From Planctomycetota bacterium (GTDB lineage: Bacteria; Planctomycetota; J058; JARGOJ01), in assembly GCA_029210225.1 (NCBI GenBank), contig JARGOJ010000537.1, forward strand, positions 1 to 6,364: 6,364 bases of DNA, written 5' to 3'. Positions 1-6,311 of the stretch are shown here, one piece after another. The notes beneath the pieces were generated by a model. It saw only the letters and a list, made by a program, of their open reading frames with translations. It made no database searches and was not told the DNA's origin. Both the position numbers and the translations under genes were made by a program. Position 1 is the first letter of the stretch. Each line of letters begins with the position of its first letter.

Positions 1-13
1 CACTCCGGCCCAT
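1..13 (-). CDS. Putative start of a third gene of the leftward operon (partial, runs off window)
   Basis: On the minus strand an ATG lies at 13-11, preceded by AGAGG at 23-19 with a 5-nt spacer. This is exactly the arrangement in front of the upstream SpoIID-family gene. Only M-G-R-S can be read before the window ends, so the product cannot be identified. The gap from the SpoIID-family stop (51-53) to this ATG is 37 nt with no hairpin, so it would be the third gene of the ruvB operon. In related genomes a tRNA-modification gene such as queA is a plausible neighbour, but nothing in four residues proves that. The call rests only on the ribosome-binding site, the start codon and the context. Confidence 0.4.
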
Positions 14-18
14 TCAAT

Positions 19-23
19 CCTCT
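19..23 (-). promoter_or_regulatory. Shine-Dalgarno AGAGG for the left-edge gene
   Basis: The minus strand reads AAAGAGGA just before ATTGA-ATG. The AGAGG core sits 5 nt from the ATG, the same spacing as for the preceding gene at 1385-1389. It is the main evidence that a gene begins at position 13. Confidence 0.45.
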
Positions 24-50
24 TTGCGTTTAGTGTATTTGAGACGCGCT

Positions 51-1379
51 TCAATAAATCTTAGTGACTTCTGCGCCTGGGTAGAAGTGGCCGATAATGC
101 CAACGCCGTTCAATCCCTCTTTCGCGAAACCCTTAGCGCCAACCTGACACAAACCAACGCCATGACCCCAGCCTTCGCCTTCGAATTCGACCTGGCCGCC
201 GCTGTTCTTGGTCAGGGAGAAAGCCGTGCTGCGCATGCCCACGGCGAAGCGGAACTTAGCAGCGGGAATAGTAAGAGAACCGCCGGCGTGCTTAATGATG
301 ACCGACTTCTTGTAACGACCTTTTTCCCAATTCTCAAAGCTAATCTCAGAGACAGGAGCGACAATGTTAAAGCCCCGCTTACGCAATGAGACAAGCATTT
401 CCTTTTGGGTCATCTTCTTCTCCCAGCGATAGTATTTAGAACTAATACAGCGGCCACACTTCGCGCCACTTAATGGCTGAAACTCCTTGCCGCCGAAGAT
501 CCATGCCGCAGGAACAGTGAGCCCACCACAGGTCGAGTGAAAGTAAGTTTGAAAGATCTCGCCGTTGTATTTCGCGACCATGCCCCGAGTCTTCTCAATC
601 ACAGCGCGAGCCGTTTTGTTCTCGGCGGCCAATCCACCATAAACTTGAGAGCGAGTGTCATTCTTAACGTCGTGGTCCTTGCCCTTCTTCGAGCGAAGGT
701 GAAAGAGCGCATATGTGCGAGCCGCCACGGCCTGGGCCTCTAAGGCCGCTTTTGGGAAGCTCAATGGCATCTCTTTCCCGAGCACGCCGCAGAGATAATC
801 TTCCAAGGGCAATTCATTGATCAGTCTGAGACCTTTGCTTGTGCTCTTGATCACTAATTCACCGCGAAAGCGATTGCCGTTCACCGTAATCGCGTCACGA
901 CCCTGAGGACGCAAGGCGATCGCGCCGCTATAGCGGGCCTGACCCTCAATGACGACCGCCTCCCCGTCCGGGCGCACTGTCGAGGTGGCCAAGCCATCCA
1001 AGGTCTTCACCGGCGCGTGAGCCGTGACTTTGCCAGTCTTAGGATCGGCGGTGTGAATCGCGCAGAGACCTTTAATAGCGATATCCGCCGACTTCGCGTT
1101 TTCGACGATTAAGACACGAATCCAAGGCTCACCATCGAAGGTTCGCTTGGCCTGCTTATTCGCGGAGTCATTCGACTTGGGTTGAGGCCCCATACAGGAA
1201 AAGACAGAGAGCAAAACTAAGCAACAGAGGCCGCTGGAAGCAACCGTAAAGGGCGCCCTCTGCAAACGCTTCTCGACCTGCTTATGGCGGGCGTTAAAAC
1301 GCTCGCGAATCAGACCAAAGATGGTCGGCTTTTCCTCGGGCTGGCTCTGCTCTGAGCGAATGTTTTGTCCTGTCTCCAT
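51..1379 (-). CDS. SpoIID/LytB-domain protein, membrane-anchored or lipoprotein, probable peptidoglycan-acting enzyme
   Basis: The protein has 442 residues. Residues 1-44 are hydrophilic and charged. A hydrophobic segment at about 45-61 ends in V-F-S-C62, a near-lipobox. Residues 85-180 fit the N-terminal part of the SpoIID domain. The catalytic block GKEMPLSFPKAALEAQAVAA begins at 201, and E203 aligns with the glutamate needed for lytic transglycosylase activity in Bacillus SpoIID. It continues into RTYALF. YFHSTCGG (279-286) is followed by a C308-x2-C311 pair, so H281, C284, C308 and C311 could bind metal. The C-terminal signature GEGWGHGVGLCQVGA begins at 401, followed by HFYPG at 431. Family knowledge: SpoIID cleaves denuded glycan strands, and LytB homologues are amidase enhancers. 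Homologues outside sporeformers have less certain roles, probably in envelope remodelling. The ATG at 1379 is backed by AGAGG 5 nt upstream; a TTG at 1265 would give a classic lipoprotein signal instead. The gene lies 15 nt after ruvB and is surely co-transcribed. Confidence 0.9.
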   Translation of the reverse strand: METGQNIRSEQSQPEEKPTIFGLIRERFNARHKQVEKRLQRAPFTVASSGLCCLVLLSVFSCMGPQPKSNDSANKQAKRTFDGEPWIRVLIVENAKSADIAIKGLCAIHTADPKTGKVTAHAPVKTLDGLATSTVRPDGEAVVIEGQARYSGAIALRPQGRDAITVNGNRFRGELVIKSTSKGLRLINELPLEDYLCGVLGKEMPLSFPKAALEAQAVAARTYALFHLRSKKGKDHDVKNDTRSQVYGGLAAENKTARAVIEKTRGMVAKYNGEIFQTYFHSTCGGLTVPAAWIFGGKEFQPLSGAKCGRCISSKYYRWEKKMTQKEMLVSLRKRGFNIVAPVSEISFENWEKGRYKKSVIIKHAGGSLTIPAAKFRFAVGMRSTAFSLTKNSGGQVEFEGEGWGHGVGLCQVGAKGFAKEGLNGVGIIGHFYPGAEVTKIY

Positions 1380-1384
1380 GGAGA

Positions 1385-1389
1385 CCTCT
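1385..1389 (-). promoter_or_regulatory. Shine-Dalgarno AGAGG for the SpoIID-family gene
   Basis: In the 15-nt gap after the ruvB stop (1395-1397), the minus strand reads AGAGG-TCTCC-ATG. The 5-nt spacing supports the start at 1379 and translation within the ruvB transcript. Confidence 0.7.
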
Positions 1390-1394
1390 TTTCA

Positions 1395-2534
1395 TTAATA
1401 GGGAGGCTCTTTCTCACCGTCACTGAAACTCGTCCCCTCGGCTAACTCGACATTCACAGAATCAATATCACTGTGAACAGTCTCGCCAAAGAGATGGCCT
1501 TGATTAATCCCCGATTCTCGATGGACCTTGAGGCCCAAAATCGTATATCCCGGTCCAGCAAGTATTCGCCCCCGGGACGTCTTTAGAATCAATCCTTTTT
1601 GAATCAGAAACGGCTCGTAGACCTCCTCGATCGTCTGTTCTTCTTCTCCGACCGACACAGCAAGCGTTTTTAGCCCCATAGGACCCCCGCCGTGCTTCGC
1701 CAGAGTTCTGAGTATGTTCCGGTCCAACTCTTCCAGACCGTTCACATCCACACCCAACATCGCCAGCCCTTTCACCGCAACCTCATTGGTTATCACTCCC
1801 TGACCACGAACCTCCGCAACATCTCTTAGACGCCGGACGAAACGGTTCGCGATACGAGGAGTACCACGGGCTGAAGAAGCCACACGATGACGGGCTTCCT
1901 TTTCAATCGGCACACCAAGCAACTTCGCTGAACGGTCAACTATCTTTTCCAAGTCAGAAGTTGGGTACGGGTCCAAGCGCTCACGCACCCCAAATCGCGA
2001 CCGAAACGGCGCGCTTAGTAGACCCTCGCGAGTTGTCGCCCCAATCAATGTAAAGCGCTTCAACTTCAATTTTAATGACCGCGCCGCCGGACCCGTGTCC
2101 AAAATGATGTCGATCTCATAGTCTTCCATCGCCGAATAAAGAAATTCCTCAACAACTCGACTTAGGCGATGAATCTCATCAATAAACAGCAAGTCGCCAT
2201 CTCGAAGCTTCGTTAGCAACCCCGCCAGATCACCTGGCTTCTCCAAGACCGGACCACTCGAACAAACAAGGCGCGTCCCCATCTCTGCCCCGATGATATG
2301 AGCAAGCGTCGTTTTCCCGAGCCCCGGCAGGCCAGAAAACAAAATATGGTCGAGGGCCTCACCACGACGCTTCGCCGCCTCGACATAAATTGAAAGATTC
2401 TCTTTAACCCTGTTTTGCCCGACAAATTCATTGAAGCGCTTTGGCCTCAAACTCACTTCAATCGTACGGTCCTCTGGAAGCGCTCCCGGCGCCAATCCGC
2501 TTTCCTCGCGAAGTTCGTCTTGGACTTCGACCAT
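1395..2534 (-). CDS. ruvB: Holliday junction branch-migration ATPase RuvB
   Basis: RuvB is the hexameric AAA+ motor that, with RuvA, drives branch migration of Holliday junctions before RuvC cleavage. From the chosen ATG the protein has 379 residues. It shows Walker A GLPGLGKTT (68-76), GPVLEKPGDLA (94-104), Walker B LLFIDEIHR (115-123), GPAARS (148-153), sensor 1 GATTR (165-169), an arginine-finger segment RSRFG (178-182) and sensor 2 RGTPRIANR (223-231). The winged helix follows, with GGGPMGLKTLA and EPFLIQKG, ending near 331. The reading frame opens earlier at ATG 2606 (403 aa). The extra 24 residues do not resemble RuvB and that ATG lacks a ribosome-binding site, whereas ATG 2534 puts the LRPKR motif at the usual distance and has a GGATGG-like signal 4 nt upstream. 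Oddities are a proline-to-leucine change in Walker A and about 45 extra C-terminal residues. ruvA and ruvC are not adjacent. It heads the leftward operon. Confidence 0.95.
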   Translation of the reverse strand: MVEVQDELREESGLAPGALPEDRTIEVSLRPKRFNEFVGQNRVKENLSIYVEAAKRRGEALDHILFSGLPGLGKTTLAHIIGAEMGTRLVCSSGPVLEKPGDLAGLLTKLRDGDLLFIDEIHRLSRVVEEFLYSAMEDYEIDIILDTGPAARSLKLKLKRFTLIGATTREGLLSAPFRSRFGVRERLDPYPTSDLEKIVDRSAKLLGVPIEKEARHRVASSARGTPRIANRFVRRLRDVAEVRGQGVITNEVAVKGLAMLGVDVNGLEELDRNILRTLAKHGGGPMGLKTLAVSVGEEEQTIEEVYEPFLIQKGLILKTSRGRILAGPGYTILGLKVHRESGINQGHLFGETVHSDIDSVNVELAEGTSFSDGEKEPPY

Positions 2535-2726
2535 AAATCCATCCCATCTCTTACTGGAAATACGACTTTCAATCTGCCCGTTATCATACACCATGCCGCT
2601 CAACATGTTAAGAAAATGTTCGGGCTAGCAACGCTACTCCAGAACAAAAAAACTGAGCATTCATCCCCCTTCCCTCCCGAAGCTCGTAAAATAGCCCGCG
2701 AATTGCCAATGAATATGAGGTCAACC
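2535..2726. promoter_or_regulatory. Divergent intergenic region between ruvB and the sigma-54 regulator
   Basis: This 192-bp stretch (120 bp if RuvB begins at 2606) must hold the promoters of both operons. I see no convincing paired -35/-10 hexamers. Weak items are TAAAAT at 2687-2692 on the plus strand without a good -35 at proper spacing, and an 8-bp palindrome AACATGTT at 2602-2609 followed by ATGTT at 2616-2620. On the minus strand a GG-N10-GC element lies at 2693-2709 (TTGGCA at its 5' end), which partly fits a sigma-54 -24/-12 promoter pointing towards ruvB. An A7 run near 2645-2651 has no GC-rich stem beside it. The promoter role is inferred from gene arrangement. Confidence 0.5.
2716..2720 (+). 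promoter_or_regulatory. Shine-Dalgarno TGAGG deciding the start of the sigma-54 response regulator
   Basis: TGAGG is followed by a 6-nt spacer and ATG at 2727. The in-frame ATGs at 2709 and 2715 and the much longer open frame back to 2415 have no such signal. The frame 5' of 2709 also overlaps ruvB antisense and encodes nothing recognisable. The receiver domain starts correctly from 2727. Confidence 0.7.
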
Positions 2727-4196
2727 ATGAAAGAACTGGACTACAAACAGTTCCCAATTCTCGTCGTCGATGATGAAGCCGATAACCGTGAGATTTTTCG
2801 GCTGAACTTCCGACGTGAATTCAACATCATCCTGGCCTCGAACGGCGCTGAAGCCCTGGAGATCCTCGACAAACAAGAGATCCCGGTGATGATCACCGAC
2901 CACCGCATGCCCAACATGACCGGCCTCCAGCTGCTCCAAGAAGTCATGGTCACCCACCCTCACACCATCCGCATCATGCTCACCGCCTACACCGAAACAG
3001 AGCTTCTCCTCAAAGGCATTAACGAAGGGCAAATCTACCGATACATCGTCAAGCCTTGGGATGCCGGAGACATGCGAGTCACCATCCGCCGCGCCATTGA
3101 ACGCTTCCACCTCGAAACCGAAAATCGCCGGCTCATGGAGGAGCTTAGCCAGGTCAACACCTACCTTCGCCACGAAATCGAACATGATTGGAGCGAAGTC
3201 ATCGGCGCCGAAAAAGGTCTCGCCGGCATCATGGCTGAGGTCTCAAAGGTCGCCCCCACTCCAACCACTGTCCTTCTCCGAGGCGAGAGCGGAACTGGAA
3301 AAGAGCTGATTGCAAGAGCCCTGCACCTCGCCAGCCCTCGGGCCAAGAAATCTCTGATCAAGGTCAACTGCGCCGCCATCCCCGAAACTCTCCTCGAAAG
3401 CGAGCTCTTCGGTCATGAGAAAGGCGCCTTCACCGGAGCCCACGCCCAGCGAAAAGGCCGCTTCGAACTCGCCGACGGAGGAACCATCTTCCTCGACGAA
3501 ATCGGCGACATGAGCCCGGCAACCCAGGTCAAGCTGCTCCGAGTTCTCCAAGAACAATCCTTCGAGCGCCTCGGTGGCACCAAGACAATTAATATTGATG
3601 CGCGGGTCATCGCCGCCACCAACCGCAACCTTGAAGAGATGATGCAGGAGAAGTCCTTCCGTGAAGACCTGTTCTTCCGCCTCAGCGTCTTCCCCATTTC
3701 ACTCCCTCCCTTGCGACGCCGCCTTGAGGACATCCCCAACTTGGCGAAGTTCTTCCTCAATCGCTACGCCAGCGCCTCCGGCAAGGCCCTCTCAAAAATT
3801 GAACCTGACGCCCTCGCTCGCCTGCAAGACTACCCATGGCCTGGCAATGTTCGAGAGCTTGAGAACGTCATCGAACGCGCCACCATTCTGGCCAGTGGCG
3901 ACGCCCTCACCCTCGACGACCTCCGCTTCCTCGATGCCTACGCCTTCGCCATGCGCAAAGAAGAGAGCCAGGCCACCGGTCATACAAGCGCAGCAACGCC
4001 AGCTCCGGCTGCGGATGTTCCTCTTCCAGAGAGTCTCAAACGCCTCGAAAAAGAAGAACTCATCCGCGCCATGGAAGAGGCCAAGGGCAGTAAGGCAAAA
4101 GCCGCCCGTGAGCTTGGAATCAACCGCAGCACCCTTTACTATCGCCTCCGCAAACATGGCCTCGCCAGCCGATATGGACTCTCAGAAGAAGCATGA
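2727..4196 (+). CDS. Sigma-54-dependent response regulator (receiver + AAA+ + Fis-type HTH), NtrC family
   Basis: This is a cytoplasmic enhancer-binding activator of sigma-54 RNA polymerase, 489 residues, with all three domains intact. The receiver spans about 9-125, with acidic pair D15/D16, phosphoacceptor D58 in TDHRMP, T86 and K109 in IVKPW. The GINEGQIYRYIVKPW stretch and the following AIERFHLETENRRLMEEL helix resemble HupR/HoxA-type regulators. A likely coiled-coil linker covers about 124-152. The AAA+ domain has Walker A GESGTGKE (186-193), the sigma-54 contact loop GAFTGA (233-238), Walker B GGTIFLDEIG (251-260), FREDLFFRL (311-319) and WPGNVRELEN (371-380). An Ala/Pro-rich spacer (about 415-432) leads to a Fis-type helix-turn-helix (about 436-478) ending YYRLRKHGL. 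No partner histidine kinase is in the window, so the signal and target genes are unknown. The stop overlaps the dus start by ATGA, implying translational coupling. The longer upstream frame is rejected because the ribosome-binding site and domain boundary both indicate 2727. Confidence 0.93.
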   Translation: MKELDYKQFPILVVDDEADNREIFRLNFRREFNIILASNGAEALEILDKQEIPVMITDHRMPNMTGLQLLQEVMVTHPHTIRIMLTAYTETELLLKGINEGQIYRYIVKPWDAGDMRVTIRRAIERFHLETENRRLMEELSQVNTYLRHEIEHDWSEVIGAEKGLAGIMAEVSKVAPTPTTVLLRGESGTGKELIARALHLASPRAKKSLIKVNCAAIPETLLESELFGHEKGAFTGAHAQRKGRFELADGGTIFLDEIGDMSPATQVKLLRVLQEQSFERLGGTKTINIDARVIAATNRNLEEMMQEKSFREDLFFRLSVFPISLPPLRRRLEDIPNLAKFFLNRYASASGKALSKIEPDALARLQDYPWPGNVRELENVIERATILASGDALTLDDLRFLDAYAFAMRKEESQATGHTSAATPAPAADVPLPESLKRLEKEELIRAMEEAKGSKAKAARELGINRSTLYYRLRKHGLASRYGLSEEA

Positions 4197-5245
4197 TCTC
4201 GTCGCAAAGCCCCACAAAACAGGGAATTTTCCACGATAAGCCCGGCCTCGAAATTGGAGGGATCCCCCTCCCGAGCCGCGTCTTCATGGCCCCTATGATC
4301 GGCTATAACGAACCACCCCTGCGGCGCATCCTCCGTCGCTTCGGCTCGGCCCTCTGTACCACAGAGATGATCAAACCAGAGATGCTCATTCGCCCAAGTA
4401 AGTCTCTCCTCCGGGAGCTTGCCTTGGAGAAAGGTGAGTATCCTGTAGCGGCGCAAATCTCGGCGCGAGAACCAGAGCTCGCCATCCGCGCTGCCTCCCG
4501 ACTCCGTGACCTGGGCTTCCACATGATCGACATCAACTTCGGCTGCCCCCTTAAAAAGGAATGCGCCAAGGGTCGAGGCGCCGCGATGATGCAAGAACCT
4601 AAGAAGGTCGGCATTCTCATTGACGCTCTCGTCAAAGCCCTTGATTGTCCTGTCACAGTGAAGATGCGCTCCGGATGGAGCGACGAGGACCCAAGCTCTC
4701 CTGAAGTCGCTCGTATCGCCGTCGACAATGGCGCCGCGTCCGTCTGCGTCCATGGTCGCTCGAAGCTTGGTTGGTATCGAACCGTGAATGACCACGAGAT
4801 CATTCGCAAAACTCGTGAGGCCGTCCCTGATATCCCCTTTATCGCGAACGGCGACGTAAAGGACGTTGAGACCGCCTTAAGCCTCTTCAAAAACACCGGC
4901 GCCGACGCCATTATGATTGGCCGCGCCTCTGTGGGTAACCCGTGGATCTTCAAGCGCATTCAACACGCGCTGCTAACCGGGGAAACCTTGCCCTTTCCCA
5001 ACTATCACGAGATCCGCGAGGTCTACGACGAACACATCAACAGCCTCTTCGAATGCCTAAAAACCAAAAACGCGCTCCGCTATGCGCGAAAGTATGCCTT
5101 CTTTTACTTCGCCCAGTTCCTCAATAAAGATGGTCGTGGTCTCATCGCAAAAACGAAGAACAAAGAGGCTCTCCTGGCTGAAATAGATGAGTTAGAGTCG
5201 GTCACTCCACGGGAAATCTGCCCGCTCAACGCATTGAAAGAGTGA
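4193..5245 (+). CDS. dusB: tRNA-dihydrouridine synthase, DusB-like
   Basis: This FMN-dependent enzyme reduces specific uridines of tRNA to dihydrouridine with NADPH, in the cytoplasm. The protein is 350 residues, normal for the family. Visible motifs are MAPMIGYNE (32-40, the FMN-binding strand), TEMI (57-60), QISAREPE (88-95), DINFGCPLKK (113-122) with catalytic C118, VKMRSGW (156-162) with K157, VHGRS (186-190) with H187, NGDV (219-222) and IGRASVGNPWIFKRI (242-256), the phosphate-binding end of the barrel. The C-terminal helical tRNA-binding domain includes RKYAFFYFAQF (299-309). GNPWIF and the INxGCPxKK form favour the DusB group over DusA or DusC, but the exact target uridine cannot be read from sequence. 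The segments MIGYNEPP and GWYRTVNDHEI differ from the usual MAGVTD and YSGxADW forms. The ATG overlaps the regulator's stop (ATGA). Upstream AGAAG is a weak ribosome-binding site, so coupling from the previous gene is likely. Confidence 0.9.
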   Translation: MISSQSPTKQGIFHDKPGLEIGGIPLPSRVFMAPMIGYNEPPLRRILRRFGSALCTTEMIKPEMLIRPSKSLLRELALEKGEYPVAAQISAREPELAIRAASRLRDLGFHMIDINFGCPLKKECAKGRGAAMMQEPKKVGILIDALVKALDCPVTVKMRSGWSDEDPSSPEVARIAVDNGAASVCVHGRSKLGWYRTVNDHEIIRKTREAVPDIPFIANGDVKDVETALSLFKNTGADAIMIGRASVGNPWIFKRIQHALLTGETLPFPNYHEIREVYDEHINSLFECLKTKNALRYARKYAFFYFAQFLNKDGRGLIAKTKNKEALLAEIDELESVTPREICPLNALKE

Positions 5246-5247
5246 GG

Positions 5248-6282
5248 ATGAACTCCGATTCTCTGAAAGATGCCCTGCGCGCCGCCGCCTTGGAACTTGG
5301 TTTCTCAAGCGCGGGCTTTGCTCCGAGCCAACTTCCAACGATTGAATCGGACCGCCTCGCTGGCTGGCTTGAGAAAGACCGTCACGGCTCAATGTCTTAC
5401 ATGTCAAAGCCTGGAATTGATCGCAGCAACGCGGAGACGGTCATGCCTGGGGCCAAATCAGTGCTCATGGTCACCCTCGATTATCAGCCAGCGCCGTTCA
5501 TCCCCGACTTGCTCGCCGGGGAAGCCTATGTTTCAAGCTATGCCCGAGGACCCGACTATCACAAGGTCATCAAAGACCGACTGTTAAAACTAGCCGAGAG
5601 AATCGGCGAGATCCTAGATCGCTCGCCTCAAACCCGACCCTTCGTTGATACCGCGCCATTGATAGAACGCGCTTACGCAAAGGCAGCAGGCCTTGGTTGG
5701 TATGGAAAGAACGCCTGTGTCATAGAACAAGGTCGAGGATCCTTCTTCTTCCTTGGTGGCTTAGCCCTCGATTTAGAAATCGACCCTGACACTCCGACCA
5801 CCGACCATTGCGGATCGTGCCAGCGCTGCCTTGAAGCTTGCCCAACCGATGCCCTCGTCAGTCCCTACGAGCTTGATGCCCGCCGCTGCTTGTCCTATCT
5901 AACAATTGAACATCGAGGCGTCTGGGATGAATCTCTCAGGTCTCTGGCTGGCCCTCACATTTTCGGCTGCGATATCTGCCAAACTGTTTGTCCGTGGAAC
6001 TCCTTCGCCACACCAGAGCAAGGGCTCGACTTTCAAGAGAAGCACTGGGGTCCTGGTCCCCTGACAGAGCTCTTCGAGGCCGCCTTGGCATCGTTTAAGA
6101 AGTTAACCCGAGGAACAGCGGCGACGCGAGTTGGCAAAAAGGGCCTGATCCGCAACATCGTGACAGCTATGGGGAACACTGGAGACAAGGCCTTCAAAGC
6201 ACATTTAGAGGACGCGCTAAGTTATCCTGCCGAGGCTGTCCAGGTCCACGCACGTTGGGCCTTAGATCGGCTTGAGTCTTAA
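5248..6282 (+). CDS. queG: Epoxyqueuosine reductase QueG
   Basis: QueG performs the last step of queuosine synthesis, reducing epoxyqueuosine at the wobble position 34 of GUN-anticodon tRNAs. It uses a cobalamin cofactor and two [4Fe-4S] clusters. From ATG 5248 it has 344 residues. It shows SSYARGPDYHKV (96-107), PFVDTAPLIERAYA (131-144) with D134, the proposed catalytic acid, and GLGWYGKN (148-155). The first ferredoxin-like cysteines are C188, C191, C194 and C198-P. C214 follows, then the second set C241, C244 and C248-P-W-N. The tail (about 285-344) is helical and HEAT-like, ending in VQVHARWALDRLE, a usual QueG feature that contacts tRNA. A GTG at 5242 would add two residues and overlap the dus stop as GTGA. 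I prefer ATG 5248, which has GAG 5 nt upstream (5240-5242). It is the last gene of the operon, followed by a probable terminator. All key residues are intact. Confidence 0.95.
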   Translation: MNSDSLKDALRAAALELGFSSAGFAPSQLPTIESDRLAGWLEKDRHGSMSYMSKPGIDRSNAETVMPGAKSVLMVTLDYQPAPFIPDLLAGEAYVSSYARGPDYHKVIKDRLLKLAERIGEILDRSPQTRPFVDTAPLIERAYAKAAGLGWYGKNACVIEQGRGSFFFLGGLALDLEIDPDTPTTDHCGSCQRCLEACPTDALVSPYELDARRCLSYLTIEHRGVWDESLRSLAGPHIFGCDICQTVCPWNSFATPEQGLDFQEKHWGPGPLTELFEAALASFKKLTRGTAATRVGKKGLIRNIVTAMGNTGDKAFKAHLEDALSYPAEAVQVHARWALDRLES

Positions 6283-6311
6283 CTCTCACGGACAGTTCAA
6301 TTTTCAAAAGG

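Noticed and set aside
24..389. Plus-strand open frame of 121 codons at the left end
   Set aside because: It lies wholly antisense to the well-supported SpoIID-family gene, has no recognisable domain, and no ribosome-binding site was found.
2645..2651. A7 run (T7 on the minus strand) between the divergent operons as a terminator
   Set aside because: No GC-rich inverted repeat adjoins it, and no gene ends there on either strand.
2660..2692. Sigma-70 promoter TTCATC...TAAAAT for the rightward operon
   Set aside because: The -10 is fair, but the -35 matches only three of six bases and the 21-nt spacing is too long.
2415..2726. N-terminal extension of the sigma-54 regulator frame back to 2415
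   Set aside because: The extension overlaps ruvB antisense and has no family resemblance. The ribosome-binding site at 2716-2720 and the receiver-domain boundary both place the start at 2727.
4139..4959. Long minus-strand open frames opposite dusB (about 218 codons each)
   Set aside because: They are antisense shadows of dusB. The plus-strand frame has clear catalytic motifs, while the minus frames show composition-driven runs and no domain.
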